NCBI GenBank assembly: GCA_048264125.1
Contig: JBLXDM010000002.1
Span: 1 to 64,000 of the forward strand
Length of the DNA stretch: 64,000 nucleotides
From: M1-B18 sp048264125
GTDB lineage: Bacteria; Bacillota; Clostridia; Peptostreptococcales; Natronincolaceae
Direction of reading: 5' to 3'
Shown here: piece after piece, positions 57,149 to 64,000 of the stretch
Layout: each line of letters starts with the position of its first letter
Position numbering within the stretch: the stretch's first letter is position 1
The notes under the pieces: model-generated
The model's database searches: none
Seen by the model: only the letters and a program-made list of their open reading frames with translations
What the model was told of the DNA's origin: nothing
Position numbers and translations under genes: made by a program

Positions 57149-58148
57149 AATAATTATTTGAAAATACTGGAAGATTGAGCTCTACATCGCTGTGAAGATT
57201 GATTTCAGTACCATTGGATAAAAGCCTCACCTGGCTTATTGTAGGCTCTATTTCCTTTAGCGTCAGTCCAATCTCATATACCATTGATTGCTGATGACTT
57301 AGGTTATCAGGAATTCTTGTAATCTCCTCGCTAAATTCTATGTAGGCTATGCCATCCTTTATATATACGTCGTTTACCATTACACCCTCCGGCAGCTCGC
57401 TATAAAAGTCTGTTCCTTCCGGCGCCCCCTCCAGTAGAGCATTTAAAACTGACTTCACATCTGCCTTAAGGGAGGTTACAGCTTTAGTCACTGGTACAAA
57501 GAAGCTATCCTCGCCATTATAGGAGGTCTTGTAATATACCACCACAGGAATCGTATCATTGCTTAAGGCCTGTGTTAGATTAATATGTTCTCTTTCAAAT
57601 GGAGTATCCACCTTAGTACCAAATGTCAGCTCTCTGGTAACCTTTCCGTTCACCAGAATTTGCACCCTGTCAATTGCCTCAAACTCCGTAAGGGTATATA
57701 CGATGGATTTTACCATTGCCTGCTCCTCAGCCTCTGACTCACAGGTTAATAGGCTGTCGTTAAAGTCTACCTTGCTTAAGCCGTCATTTATTGACATTCC
57801 TATGATATCCGTACCATCGGGTAATGTTGGAAGCAGTCCCACCGTCTGCAGATCCTCCCTAACCTCTGGATTATCCACAAGCTCCTTCAGGGCAGCCTTA
57901 GCAATTCCTTCCTCCCAGGGTATCTTCTTCATAAGTGGTATCAATACGCCTTTATCATCTCTATAATATAAAACCGTTTCTCTTAAGCCTTCCTCTTCAC
58001 CTAATCCATTTTCAAGTATCAAGCTCACATCATCTGAGTCAGAGTCTTGATCCCTCCCCACCAGTTTATTTAAGGGATTTTGACAAGCAGTAAGCAATAC
58101 CAAGCTGCATATCAAAAGAAGCACACATAAACGACGATATTTTATCAT
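57147..58148 (-). CDS. Lipoprotein with two GerMN domains
   Basis: A 333-residue surface lipoprotein; lipobox LVLLTAC with Cys near residue 22. Two GerMN domains occupy about 70-190 and 210-325. Each has the pattern LVPxxKxI...A...LxxLxxxxP...LPxGTxxxxxxxxxGxxxxDFxxxL...VxSIVYTLTEF; the second ends YEIGLTLKEIEPTISQVRLLSNG. GerMN domains bind wall or coat proteins and occur in GerM and relatives, involved in sporulation and germination. ATG 58148 follows GGGGGG. Single gene. Confidence 0.85.
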   Translation of the reverse strand: MIKYRRLCVLLLICSLVLLTACQNPLNKLVGRDQDSDSDDVSLILENGLGEEEGLRETVLYYRDDKGVLIPLMKKIPWEEGIAKAALKELVDNPEVREDLQTVGLLPTLPDGTDIIGMSINDGLSKVDFNDSLLTCESEAEEQAMVKSIVYTLTEFEAIDRVQILVNGKVTRELTFGTKVDTPFEREHINLTQALSNDTIPVVVYYKTSYNGEDSFFVPVTKAVTSLKADVKSVLNALLEGAPEGTDFYSELPEGVMVNDVYIKDGIAYIEFSEEITRIPDNLSHQQSMVYEIGLTLKEIEPTISQVRLLSNGTEINLHSDVELNLPVFSNNY

Positions 58149-58217
58149 ATATTCGTCCCCCCAAATATAAAATCTTTGAATATATAACATTTATATTATC
58201 CGAGGGACGAAACTATG

Positions 58218-58739
58218 CTATTTCTTTTTAGCAGCTGAAAAATACCCTCCTCTTATAGACCTGGTATCCATTACTGTTATAAATGAATTTTTATCATGCT
58301 GATCTATTATCTGGTATAGGGACTGTAAATCCTTTCTTTTGAGGGTAATATTCAACAGATGGCGTATGCCCTGTCTGCCATAGCCCTCTATCACTGTAAC
58401 CCCAAAGCCCTTGTCTCTTAAAATACCCACCAGCCTCATAACCTCATGGTCTGAAATCACCTGTGCAACAATACTGCCTATAGCCAGCTTTTCCTCTAAA
58501 AATACCCCCATAAAATTTCCCGTAGCAAAGCCTGAAGCATATACTAATATATTAATTGGATTGTCTAATCCGCTCAAAACCTTGCCAATAGCCATTACGT
58601 AAATGCTGACCTCAAAAAAGCCTATCGTGGCAGCAATAAAGCGCTTGCCCCTTACTACCATTATCATTCTAATCGTTGCCATACTCACATCAGTTAACCT
58701 TGCGAAGAATATAAACAAATAACCCAGTATAAGCTCCAT
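58218..58739 (-). CDS. UPF0316 (YebE-like, DUF2179) membrane protein
   Basis: A 173-residue protein with three N-terminal membrane helices (about 3-22, 34-55, 60-80) and a cytoplasmic DUF2179 domain (about 100-170). RLTDVSMATIRMIMVVRGKR, NFMGVFLEEKLAIG and YGRQGIRHLLNI are family landmarks. DUF2179-type domains often bind nucleotide second messengers such as c-di-AMP, but that is not shown for this one. Single gene. Confidence 0.85.
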   Translation of the reverse strand: MELILGYLFIFFARLTDVSMATIRMIMVVRGKRFIAATIGFFEVSIYVMAIGKVLSGLDNPINILVYASGFATGNFMGVFLEEKLAIGSIVAQVISDHEVMRLVGILRDKGFGVTVIEGYGRQGIRHLLNITLKRKDLQSLYQIIDQHDKNSFITVMDTRSIRGGYFSAAKKK

Positions 58740-58873
58740 AATATGCCTCCTAAAGATTTTTTATTGCTTATATTTTAATTATACTACTGCCGCCTGAAAA
58801 TAAACAGGTATACATATTAACAATGCCGCCCTATTACCTAACAAAATGTTAATAATTTCTCTAAACCCTATAG

Positions 58874-58900
58874 CAAAAAGAAGCCAGTCCTAAGACTGGC
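58874..58900 (-). terminator. Terminator of the amidase gene
   Basis: GCCAGTC pairs with GACTGGC around TTAG; TTCTTTTTGC follows on the complement strand. Confidence 0.85.
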
Positions 58901-58907
58901 CCTTATG

Positions 58908-60995
58908 CTATTTGTCAAGCACTTCATCATAATATTTCAATATTGATTGGTAAATGGATTGTGCTACCTTTGTGCGGTATTCCGCAGTGGCCAGCTTGTC
59001 CTCTTCCTCTTTGTTGGTCAAGAAGCCCATTTCCACCAATACAGCAGGCATATTCGTCTCCCTTATAACATATAGCTTATCCCTTGCTACTATACCCCTA
59101 CTGTAAGCCCCTAGGAAGCTAACCATTTCAGCTTGGAAAATCTGAGCAAGCCTTTTGTTATCTCTGTTGTCATCAGGGTCCATTTCACTTGGATAATAGA
59201 GATTTTCTATACCGTGTATACTGGAGCTGGTGGTGGCATTTGCGTGAATACTTACATATAGATCAGCATTCATTTCATTTGCAGTAGCTGCCCTATCCTG
59301 CAATGAAATTAATACATCGGTGGACCTAGTCATGTAGGTCCTAAAGCCTGCATCCGCCAGCATTTGATTTACCTGCTTGGCCACATCCAAAACGATGTCT
59401 GCCTCCCGCATCTTTCTGATGGTGGATATTGCCCCGGGGTCGCTACCGCCATGTCCCGGGTCCAGTACAACTAAAATATCTCGATACTTATTTTTGTTGA
59501 CCAGCTCTATAATCAAGGTTTTTACCTTTGTTCCCGTCAGGACCTTATATTCCACCTCATCCACCAGCTGAACCTCCACAAGATAGTTGGAGGAATCCGT
59601 TGTTTCATCAACCTTAATGCTCTTAATCAGATGGTCATTTATTTCTAATTCCTTGAATTCAGCCTTGTAGCTGCTCTTGGGTATGGTGACTCTAAATTTA
59701 TTTGCCTCTAAAGCCTTTACATTATATGTGGCAGTTGCCTCACTCAAAAACATAAGATTAGATATTGATTGAGATACAGCTTGATATTTAAATTGTTCAT
59801 AGGGCTTACCCTCTACGTGGACTACAAGTCTGTTGTCAACTACCTCTATATGATAATCCTCATATTCGTTCTTTTCCTGAAGGTCAATAACCACACGGAC
59901 TATTTTATCCTCCGGCTTGTAGCTGCTGTCGGGGGTGAATTGTGATACCCGTACGGACTTTACCACATTGCTGTTGAAATCCAAACGATAGGCTTCGTCC
60001 TTATGATTTAATAAGGCATCCTTAATATCAACTACAATTCTTTCGGGGTTCGCTAGCTTAAAATGATTATAGCTGGTAATGTTATTGCCCTCTATAGCTA
60101 TAATCTCCTTCGCATTGCTTACCTCCCTTTTCACTGAATTTACATAATTAACAAAGCTGATAACCAGCTCATTCGTATTGTCGTCGAAGCGCACCTGATG
60201 CTGCATGCTGCTGTTTAGCTGAAGCACAACCCTTGTTACAAAGGGATTGTTGTTAAATTGTGAAACCCTCAGCTCATTTAAAAAGCTGCTGCTAAATTGC
60301 TTTGTGTAGACATTATTTTGTAAATCCGACTTTTTATCTAGGTCAAAAAGGGTATTTTTAATATCCAATACAATTCTTTCGGGATTAACTAGCTTAATTT
60401 CATCGTACTCCACTTTTCCAGTGGTCTTTATTCTAATTTCCGGCAGATCCTTTTCGCCATTCACATTTATTGCTTTAACCGTTGCCTCTACTACTGGTGC
60501 TTCCGGCTGCTGGGGCTCCCTTTCCTCCTCTGTCAAAAGAACAGTACGAGCAGCTTCATCCCATTCTACCTTAAGTCCGATTTCTTCAGCAATAAAACGG
60601 ATCGGCACCATGGTTCTGTCGTTGATAAGCTTAGCAGGAACATTGTCCGGCAAAGTCTTCTTTGCTCCATTTACGGTGGCCTCTGCACTATTAATTTTTA
60701 AGGTAATTTCCTTATCATTTGCCTTTAAATGCACTTCATAATTAACGCCATCCCATTCAATCTCAGCATCGATATTCTCCATAATTACTCTTAAGGGCAC
60801 CAATGTACGGTCATTGTATATAACAGGAGGAACATCAGATTTAACCTGCCGATCATTAAGCTTTAATTGAACAATGTTAAATGTTACACTTTTACCGTCC
60901 ATAGTCATTTGAACAATATTGCTGTTGGCGTTAACCGTTAAAGCTGTGGCAAATAAAAACTGGATAATTAATACAATCGCTAATAGCTTTTTCAT
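58908..60995 (-). CDS. N-acetylmuramoyl-L-alanine amidase with stalk and AMIN domains
   Basis: A 695-residue secreted cell-wall hydrolase that cuts the bond between N-acetylmuramate and L-alanine. A signal peptide covers 1-23. A stalk (copper-amine-oxidase-like) region spans about 28-150 with VIYNDRTLVPLRVIMEN and LINDRTMVPIRFIAEE. AMIN domains follow at about 175-285 and 290-400, with VSQFNNNPFVTRVVLQL and the repeated PERIVLDIK. A linker domain leads to Amidase_3 (about 505-690): VVLDPGHGGSDPGA (His near 515), a Glu in READIVLDV, SIHANA and ALVEMGFLTNKEE-type VLVEMGFLTN. Probably works in division or spore-wall remodelling. Has its own promoter. Confidence 0.94.
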   Translation of the reverse strand: MKKLLAIVLIIQFLFATALTVNANSNIVQMTMDGKSVTFNIVQLKLNDRQVKSDVPPVIYNDRTLVPLRVIMENIDAEIEWDGVNYEVHLKANDKEITLKINSAEATVNGAKKTLPDNVPAKLINDRTMVPIRFIAEEIGLKVEWDEAARTVLLTEEEREPQQPEAPVVEATVKAINVNGEKDLPEIRIKTTGKVEYDEIKLVNPERIVLDIKNTLFDLDKKSDLQNNVYTKQFSSSFLNELRVSQFNNNPFVTRVVLQLNSSMQHQVRFDDNTNELVISFVNYVNSVKREVSNAKEIIAIEGNNITSYNHFKLANPERIVVDIKDALLNHKDEAYRLDFNSNVVKSVRVSQFTPDSSYKPEDKIVRVVIDLQEKNEYEDYHIEVVDNRLVVHVEGKPYEQFKYQAVSQSISNLMFLSEATATYNVKALEANKFRVTIPKSSYKAEFKELEINDHLIKSIKVDETTDSSNYLVEVQLVDEVEYKVLTGTKVKTLIIELVNKNKYRDILVVLDPGHGGSDPGAISTIRKMREADIVLDVAKQVNQMLADAGFRTYMTRSTDVLISLQDRAATANEMNADLYVSIHANATTSSSIHGIENLYYPSEMDPDDNRDNKRLAQIFQAEMVSFLGAYSRGIVARDKLYVIRETNMPAVLVEMGFLTNKEEEDKLATAEYRTKVAQSIYQSILKYYDEVLDK

Positions 60996-61106
60996 TACTT
61001 GTCCCCCTATACACTTCCCCTATCTGACCTTTAAGCTGACATGGCCTTCATACAATTATCGACTAAAAGGCACTGAAAATATAGAATTAATCTAGCTTCT
61101 ATACTA

Positions 61107-61136
61107 GTTATATCATTATATGAAAAGTTATGTCAA
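61107..61136 (-). promoter_or_regulatory. Promoter of the amidase gene
   Basis: TTGACA (61131-61136) and TATAAC (61107-61112) on the complement strand, 18 bp apart, about 110 bp upstream of the start codon. Confidence 0.65.
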
Positions 61137-61227
61137 CATATCTGGAGATTTGTCATAAATATGTAAAATTGACTTCCAATTGTCACATAAAATAGCAATT
61201 TTTATACTTTCTACGCCCTCATTCTCT

Positions 61228-61283
61228 ATGAAAAAAATAAATAGGCATCATCACGCCGAAAAATCAGAAGTGATAATACCTAT
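61228..61283 (-). terminator. Terminator of the AIR-synthase-related gene
   Basis: ATAGGTATTATCAC pairs with GTGATGATGCCTAT (two mismatches) around 15 nt; TTATTTTTTTC follows on the complement strand. Confidence 0.7.
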
Positions 61284-61292
61284 ATACTTACA

Positions 61293-62288
61293 TCATATAT
61301 TTAAAGCTACCTTATAAAGCTCATCCACATCAGGAGGCTGAAGCTCAGCGGCTTCCCCATTACTAATTAGCCTTCTAGCTGGTTCCTCCCTAAGCCTCCC
61401 TATTTCAGCTGCAGCTATTCCCTCCGCCGCAAGCACAGACAGCAGCTCTTCCTTTATCTCAGGAGCAGCAGCCATCACCATGACGCCGCTGGATATCAAT
61501 CTATAGGGATCTATCTTTACCGCCTGACATATTTCTCGTGTTGCATTCCTTATGGCAATGGCTTCTATGTATACCTCGACACCGAGGCCGGAGGCCTCTG
61601 CCAGCTCCCACACAGCTCCCAATATACCACCCTCTGTGGCATCATGCATTGAGCTAACCCCCATTTTACCTGCAACGACCCCTTCCTTGACAACGCTCAG
61701 CTCCTTTGAATATTCAATAGCAGCCTCTAATACCGCCCTGCCAACCACCGGAAGCAGCTGATCATAATAGTCACTGGCGATGATAGCAGCCCCCTCCATG
61801 CCTGCATGCTTCGTCATAATTAGAATATCACCAGCCTTTGCCCCTCCGGAGGTAACAAATTTTGACTTATGCTGTTTGCCGATGGCAGTAGTGCTTATGA
61901 CCATTCTATTTACTGCATCTGTGATCTCAGTATGACCGCCTATGATCTGGACATTAATAGAGGCTGCAGCTGCGTTGGCCTCCACCATAACCTCCTTAAG
62001 CTCCTCCTTCGTTGTTCCGGCAGGAGCTAATATCGTAAGCATTATCCCCAGCGGCTCCACGCCGTTGGAGGCTATATCATTGCAGGAAATATGCACCGCC
62101 AGCCCTCCTATGCCCTTTGAGGCCCCGGTAATCGGGTCAGAGCTCATAACACAGACGTAATCGCCAAAATCTATTACGGCGCAATCCTCCCCGATCCCCG
62201 GAGGAACTAAAACCTCCGAACGATGCTGCGATATATTAGAAAAGATAATTTCTCTTAGTACCTCTGTAGACACCTTACCCACCTTCAT
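61293..62288 (-). CDS. AIR-synthase-superfamily protein (HypE/PurM-like)
   Basis: A 331-residue protein of the PurM/HypE/SelD/ThiL fold. The N-terminal ATP-site pattern is visible as PPGIGEDCAVIDFGD (about 30-44), MSSDPITG, the GGLAVHISCNDIASNGVEPLGI block (about 62-83) and IIGGHTEITD near 117. GVSSMHDATEGGILGAVWEL near 215 is the second conserved part. No C-terminal Cys as in HypE is present and no hyp genes are near, so it is not HypE proper. Reaction unknown. ATG 62288 follows GGGGGG; single gene with its own terminator. Confidence 0.85.
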   Translation of the reverse strand: MKVGKVSTEVLREIIFSNISQHRSEVLVPPGIGEDCAVIDFGDYVCVMSSDPITGASKGIGGLAVHISCNDIASNGVEPLGIMLTILAPAGTTKEELKEVMVEANAAAASINVQIIGGHTEITDAVNRMVISTTAIGKQHKSKFVTSGGAKAGDILIMTKHAGMEGAAIIASDYYDQLLPVVGRAVLEAAIEYSKELSVVKEGVVAGKMGVSSMHDATEGGILGAVWELAEASGLGVEVYIEAIAIRNATREICQAVKIDPYRLISSGVMVMAAAPEIKEELLSVLAAEGIAAAEIGRLREEPARRLISNGEAAELQPPDVDELYKVALNI

Positions 62289-62341
62289 TTTAAATCCCCC
62301 CAACTAACCTTAGCTATTGGTAATTATACCATATTAAAGGG

Positions 62342-62926
62342 CTACCTACAAAAAATCTCTCTCCATTGGTGAGGCCTGAGTCTTCTATGATCAGATACTA
62401 TATACAATATTTCTATATCCTCCGGTGGTATCGGATGGAAAATCAGCACCTCTGCATCATAGCCCTTTTTTAAATCCCTCCGCTTTATTAGATTGTCCTC
62501 AAAGCTAAGAGAGGTTCTCCAATACTCCTTTAGAAGCTCACTCCCTCTAGCTTTCAAATAGCACTGTGCTTCCTTAAAGGGCTCGGCATCCTTCATTATA
62601 AATGGCTCGTATACCTGATTCGCCTTATTCTCATTGGCAACCCAGCACCTTTCGGGCTTTATGGTAACTGACAAAATAACCGTATGGGAGTAGAATCGTG
62701 GTCTGCTGCGGTAGTTCATAGATGCAAATATCGCTTTCCTTCTATCCACCCATGAAGGGATTTTTTCATTTCTATGCTGATTGATAAATTCGTGAAAGGC
62801 ATAGTACTTAGTTCTATAAGTGGCCTTATCATCAAAGTCGATCCCCTTCTTTAAAATTTCATCCAGATCATTTATTGAAGCTATATGATAAACCCTTTTT
62901 GTCTCATTATAATCCTGAAACAGCAT
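62342..62926 (-). CDS. Unrecognised protein with ART/DarT-like pattern
   Basis: A 194-residue cytoplasmic protein I cannot name. The opening VYHIASINDLDEILKKGIDF resembles the start of DarT (DUF4433) and Tpt1-type ADP-ribosyltransferases (YHxTxxxNLxxILxxG). The end, YDAEVLIFHPIPPEDIEILYIV, resembles DarT's 'AEVLV...IP...I' segment. The middle has RRKAIFASMNYRSRP and HTVILSVTIKPERCWVA. DarG (macro-domain) antitoxin is absent, so a toxin role is not supported. GAGGTG precedes the ATG. Single gene, weakly linked to the AIR-synthase-like gene downstream. Confidence 0.6.
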   Translation of the reverse strand: MLFQDYNETKRVYHIASINDLDEILKKGIDFDDKATYRTKYYAFHEFINQHRNEKIPSWVDRRKAIFASMNYRSRPRFYSHTVILSVTIKPERCWVANENKANQVYEPFIMKDAEPFKEAQCYLKARGSELLKEYWRTSLSFEDNLIKRRDLKKGYDAEVLIFHPIPPEDIEILYIVSDHRRLRPHQWREIFCR

Positions 62927-63044
62927 TCCAGCACCTCGCTTCTTTTTTGGTCATCCTTCATTTCCTTAGTCCAATATTACTTCCTCCGCAGCCTCGATAT
63001 ATGAAATTTTTCCGATTTACCTCAGTCCTAAGCCTATTATTCAA

Positions 63045-63074
63045 TTGACACAAGGCACTAGCAATAATTACAAG
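63045..63074 (+). promoter_or_regulatory. Possible promoter of the Cys-rich small gene
   Basis: TTGACA (63045-63050) and TACAAG (63069-63074), 18 bp apart, 48 bp before the start codon. The -35 is perfect; the -10 is weak. Confidence 0.45.
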
Positions 63075-63122
63075 GAATTTACATGGAGATTTTATGCAAA
63101 ATAACTATAGGAGGTGTTTCTG

Positions 63123-63284
63123 ATGATTATACGTTGTACCAGCCCATGCCTTTTTGAAAACGACGGTCTATGTACCCTCACCCATGTAACCTCTGCAACT
63201 GAGCCCAGTGAAAACAGCTGTGCCTATTTCAAGAAAAGGGAGGAGACAATTAAAAAGAATCAGAATCTCCAGCATCTGCAATAG
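63123..63284 (+). CDS. Small Cys-rich protein, 53 residues
   Basis: Begins MIIRCTSPCLFENDGLCTLTH and contains a fourth Cys in ENSCAYFKK. The spacing C-x3-C-x7-C...C suggests a small metal-binding knot, perhaps zinc or iron-sulfur. AGGAGGTG lies 6 nt before the ATG, which strongly supports translation. Similar ~50-residue C-x-x-PC...DGxC...CxYF proteins occur in clostridia without an established function. It lies between the ART-like gene and the rubrerythrin gene. Confidence 0.75.
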   Translation: MIIRCTSPCLFENDGLCTLTHVTSATEPSENSCAYFKKREETIKKNQNLQHLQ

Positions 63285-63464
63285 TATTTGTATATCAATG
63301 CCATTTTATAGCATACAAAAAACAGTTCCTGAAATCTTAGATTTTACAGCTTTGCTATAGCATTTTTATTTAATACTATGTTATGATTAGAAATAAAATT
63401 GCTTTTTAAAATGTATATATGCATATATCTACATGTCTACAAAGCTATAAGAAGGGGGATCTAC

Positions 63465-63863
63465 ATGTCAGTGAAGGGTACAAAAACTGAGAAAAATCTC
63501 TGGCTTGCCTTCGCAGGAGAATGTCAGGCAAGGGGCAAATATTTGAGCTATAGTTTTAAGGCTCAAGAGGAAGGCCTTGACGAAATTGCCGAGACCTTTC
63601 AAAGGACTGCTGAGGATGAAGAGACGCATGCCCGAGAGATTTTAGGATTTCTGGGAGCTGTAAACAACACCCTGAGTAATTTGAAGCTATCTGTTCAGAG
63701 CGAGCATTATGAGGCAGAAACCCTTTATAGAGAATTTGAGAGGGTGGCACTCGCTGAAGGGCTAGAGGATGTTGCTGTCTTTTTTAATGCTCTGTGTGAA
63801 AAGGAAGCTCAGCATCAAAATCTTTTTTTAGAGCTGGCTAAGGGCTTAGTAGAAAAGAAATAA
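63465..63863 (+). CDS. Rubrerythrin-like ferritin-fold protein
   Basis: A 132-residue di-iron protein. Ligand motifs are FAGECQARGKYLSY (Glu near 19), EDEETHAREIL (EXXH near 50-53), EHYEAETLYREFERVA (Glu near 84) and CEKEAQHQNLFLEL (EXXH near 116). The C-terminal rubredoxin domain is lacking, as in the gene at 3850-4356. ATG 63465 follows GGGGG; the open frame upstream has no site. Likely a peroxide scavenger or iron-oxidising protein. Confidence 0.9.
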   Translation: MSVKGTKTEKNLWLAFAGECQARGKYLSYSFKAQEEGLDEIAETFQRTAEDEETHAREILGFLGAVNNTLSNLKLSVQSEHYEAETLYREFERVALAEGLEDVAVFFNALCEKEAQHQNLFLELAKGLVEKK

Positions 63864-63877
63864 CCAGAAATAAAACA

Positions 63878-63909
63878 AAAGTTCCTAGTAGAAGGAACTT
63901 TTATTTTTT
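63878..63909. terminator. Two-way terminator after the rubrerythrin gene
   Basis: AAGTTCCT pairs with AGGAACTT around 6 nt, followed by TTATTTTTTA on the plus strand; the complement is also T-rich. Confidence 0.75.
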
Positions 63910-63928
63910 ATATAGGTAAATTCGTTTT

Positions 63929-64000
63929 TTATTTCCTATGATGGGGGTTGTTATCTATATTTACGTAGTCTTCTGCTTCCCCAGAAGCCTGCAATTCCAA
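63929..64000 (-). CDS. 3' end of a gene running off the right edge
   Basis: The last 23 codons before TAA at 63929-63931 read ...ASGEAEDYVNIDNNPHHRK, an acidic-then-basic tail. The frame is open to the window end, and the convergent terminator supports a minus-strand gene ending here. Product unknown. Confidence 0.4.
   Translation of the reverse strand: MELQASGEAEDYVNIDNNPHHRK

Noticed and set aside
61293..62288. Identification as HypE of hydrogenase maturation
   Set aside because: The HypE C-terminal Cys is missing and no hydrogenase or hyp gene is near.
62342..62926. DarTG toxin-antitoxin call
   Set aside because: No macro-domain antitoxin gene lies on either side and the similarity is limited to two segments.
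1..64000. CRISPR array, prophage or complete insertion sequence
   Set aside because: No regularly spaced repeats, cas genes, phage structural genes or transposase were seen.

Overview
The window is low-G+C DNA from an anaerobic Firmicute of the class Clostridia. Evidence is the T-box in front of ileS, split gcvPA/gcvPB, a tandem glycine riboswitch, rubredoxin-less rubrerythrins, strong GGAGG ribosome sites with some TTG/GTG starts, and copper-amine-oxidase-type stalk domains on exported enzymes. The gene content recalls Alkaliphilus/Natronincola-like clostridia, but that is inference; no rRNA or marker gene fixes the genus. Almost all genes lie on the minus strand. No prophage, complete insertion sequence or CRISPR array was seen.

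Layout. 1-4.5 kb: IleRS of the GXHH (IleRS2) type under a T-box, and a ferritin-like protein. 4.5-9.6 kb: a two-component system and an FtsX-type ABC exporter with an apparent transcription attenuator between the two halves. 9.9-13.1 kb: Entner-Doudoroff-type genes (eda, kdgK, a VOC protein) and an IclR regulator, with shared operator-like dyads. 13.1-19.4 kb: a PAS-GGDEF-HD-GYP c-di-GMP protein, an exported trypsin-like protease, an HD-domain protein and a YdbC/PC4 protein. 19.4-22.7 kb: class II aldolase divergent from mtnK-mtnA, which fits a 5-methylthioribose salvage 'DHAP shunt'. 22.7-30.6 kb: gcvT-gcvH-gcvPA-gcvPB-lipB-lipA-lpdA, the whole glycine cleavage system plus lipoate attachment, behind a glycine riboswitch. 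30.7-31.9 kb: a HepT/MntA toxin-antitoxin pair among gene remnants. 31.9-34.8 kb: a TetR-controlled flavoprotein operon. 34.9-37.4 kb: M20 amidohydrolase, NIF3-like protein and a small membrane protein. 37.4-40.1 kb: ftsE-ftsX with a coiled-coil partner lacking a hydrolase domain. 40.1-41.4 kb: gene debris, a cluster of DnaA boxes and a 29-bp repeat pair. 41.4-43.9 kb: Fur-controlled feoA, feoB and a tiny FeoB-associated protein.

44-53 kb is the most novel-looking part: a five-gene exopolysaccharide operon made of an NDP-sugar dehydrogenase, a triple-NodB protein, a PilZ-containing processive glycosyltransferase, a pseudo-deacetylase and a GH18-like lipoprotein. With the c-di-GMP turnover protein at 13-16 kb, it suggests a c-di-GMP-responsive, partly deacetylated, uronate-containing polysaccharide.

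54.2-54.9 kb is a seven-tRNA operon (Arg-TCT, His, Gln, Leu, Gly, Arg-TCT, Arg-TCG in transcription order) with a near-consensus promoter. 55-61 kb carries rph-rdgB-yfcE, a GerMN lipoprotein, a UPF0316 membrane protein and a cell-wall amidase. 61.3-64 kb ends with an AIR-synthase-related protein, an ART-like hypothetical protein, a 53-residue Cys-rich protein and a second rubrerythrin-like protein.
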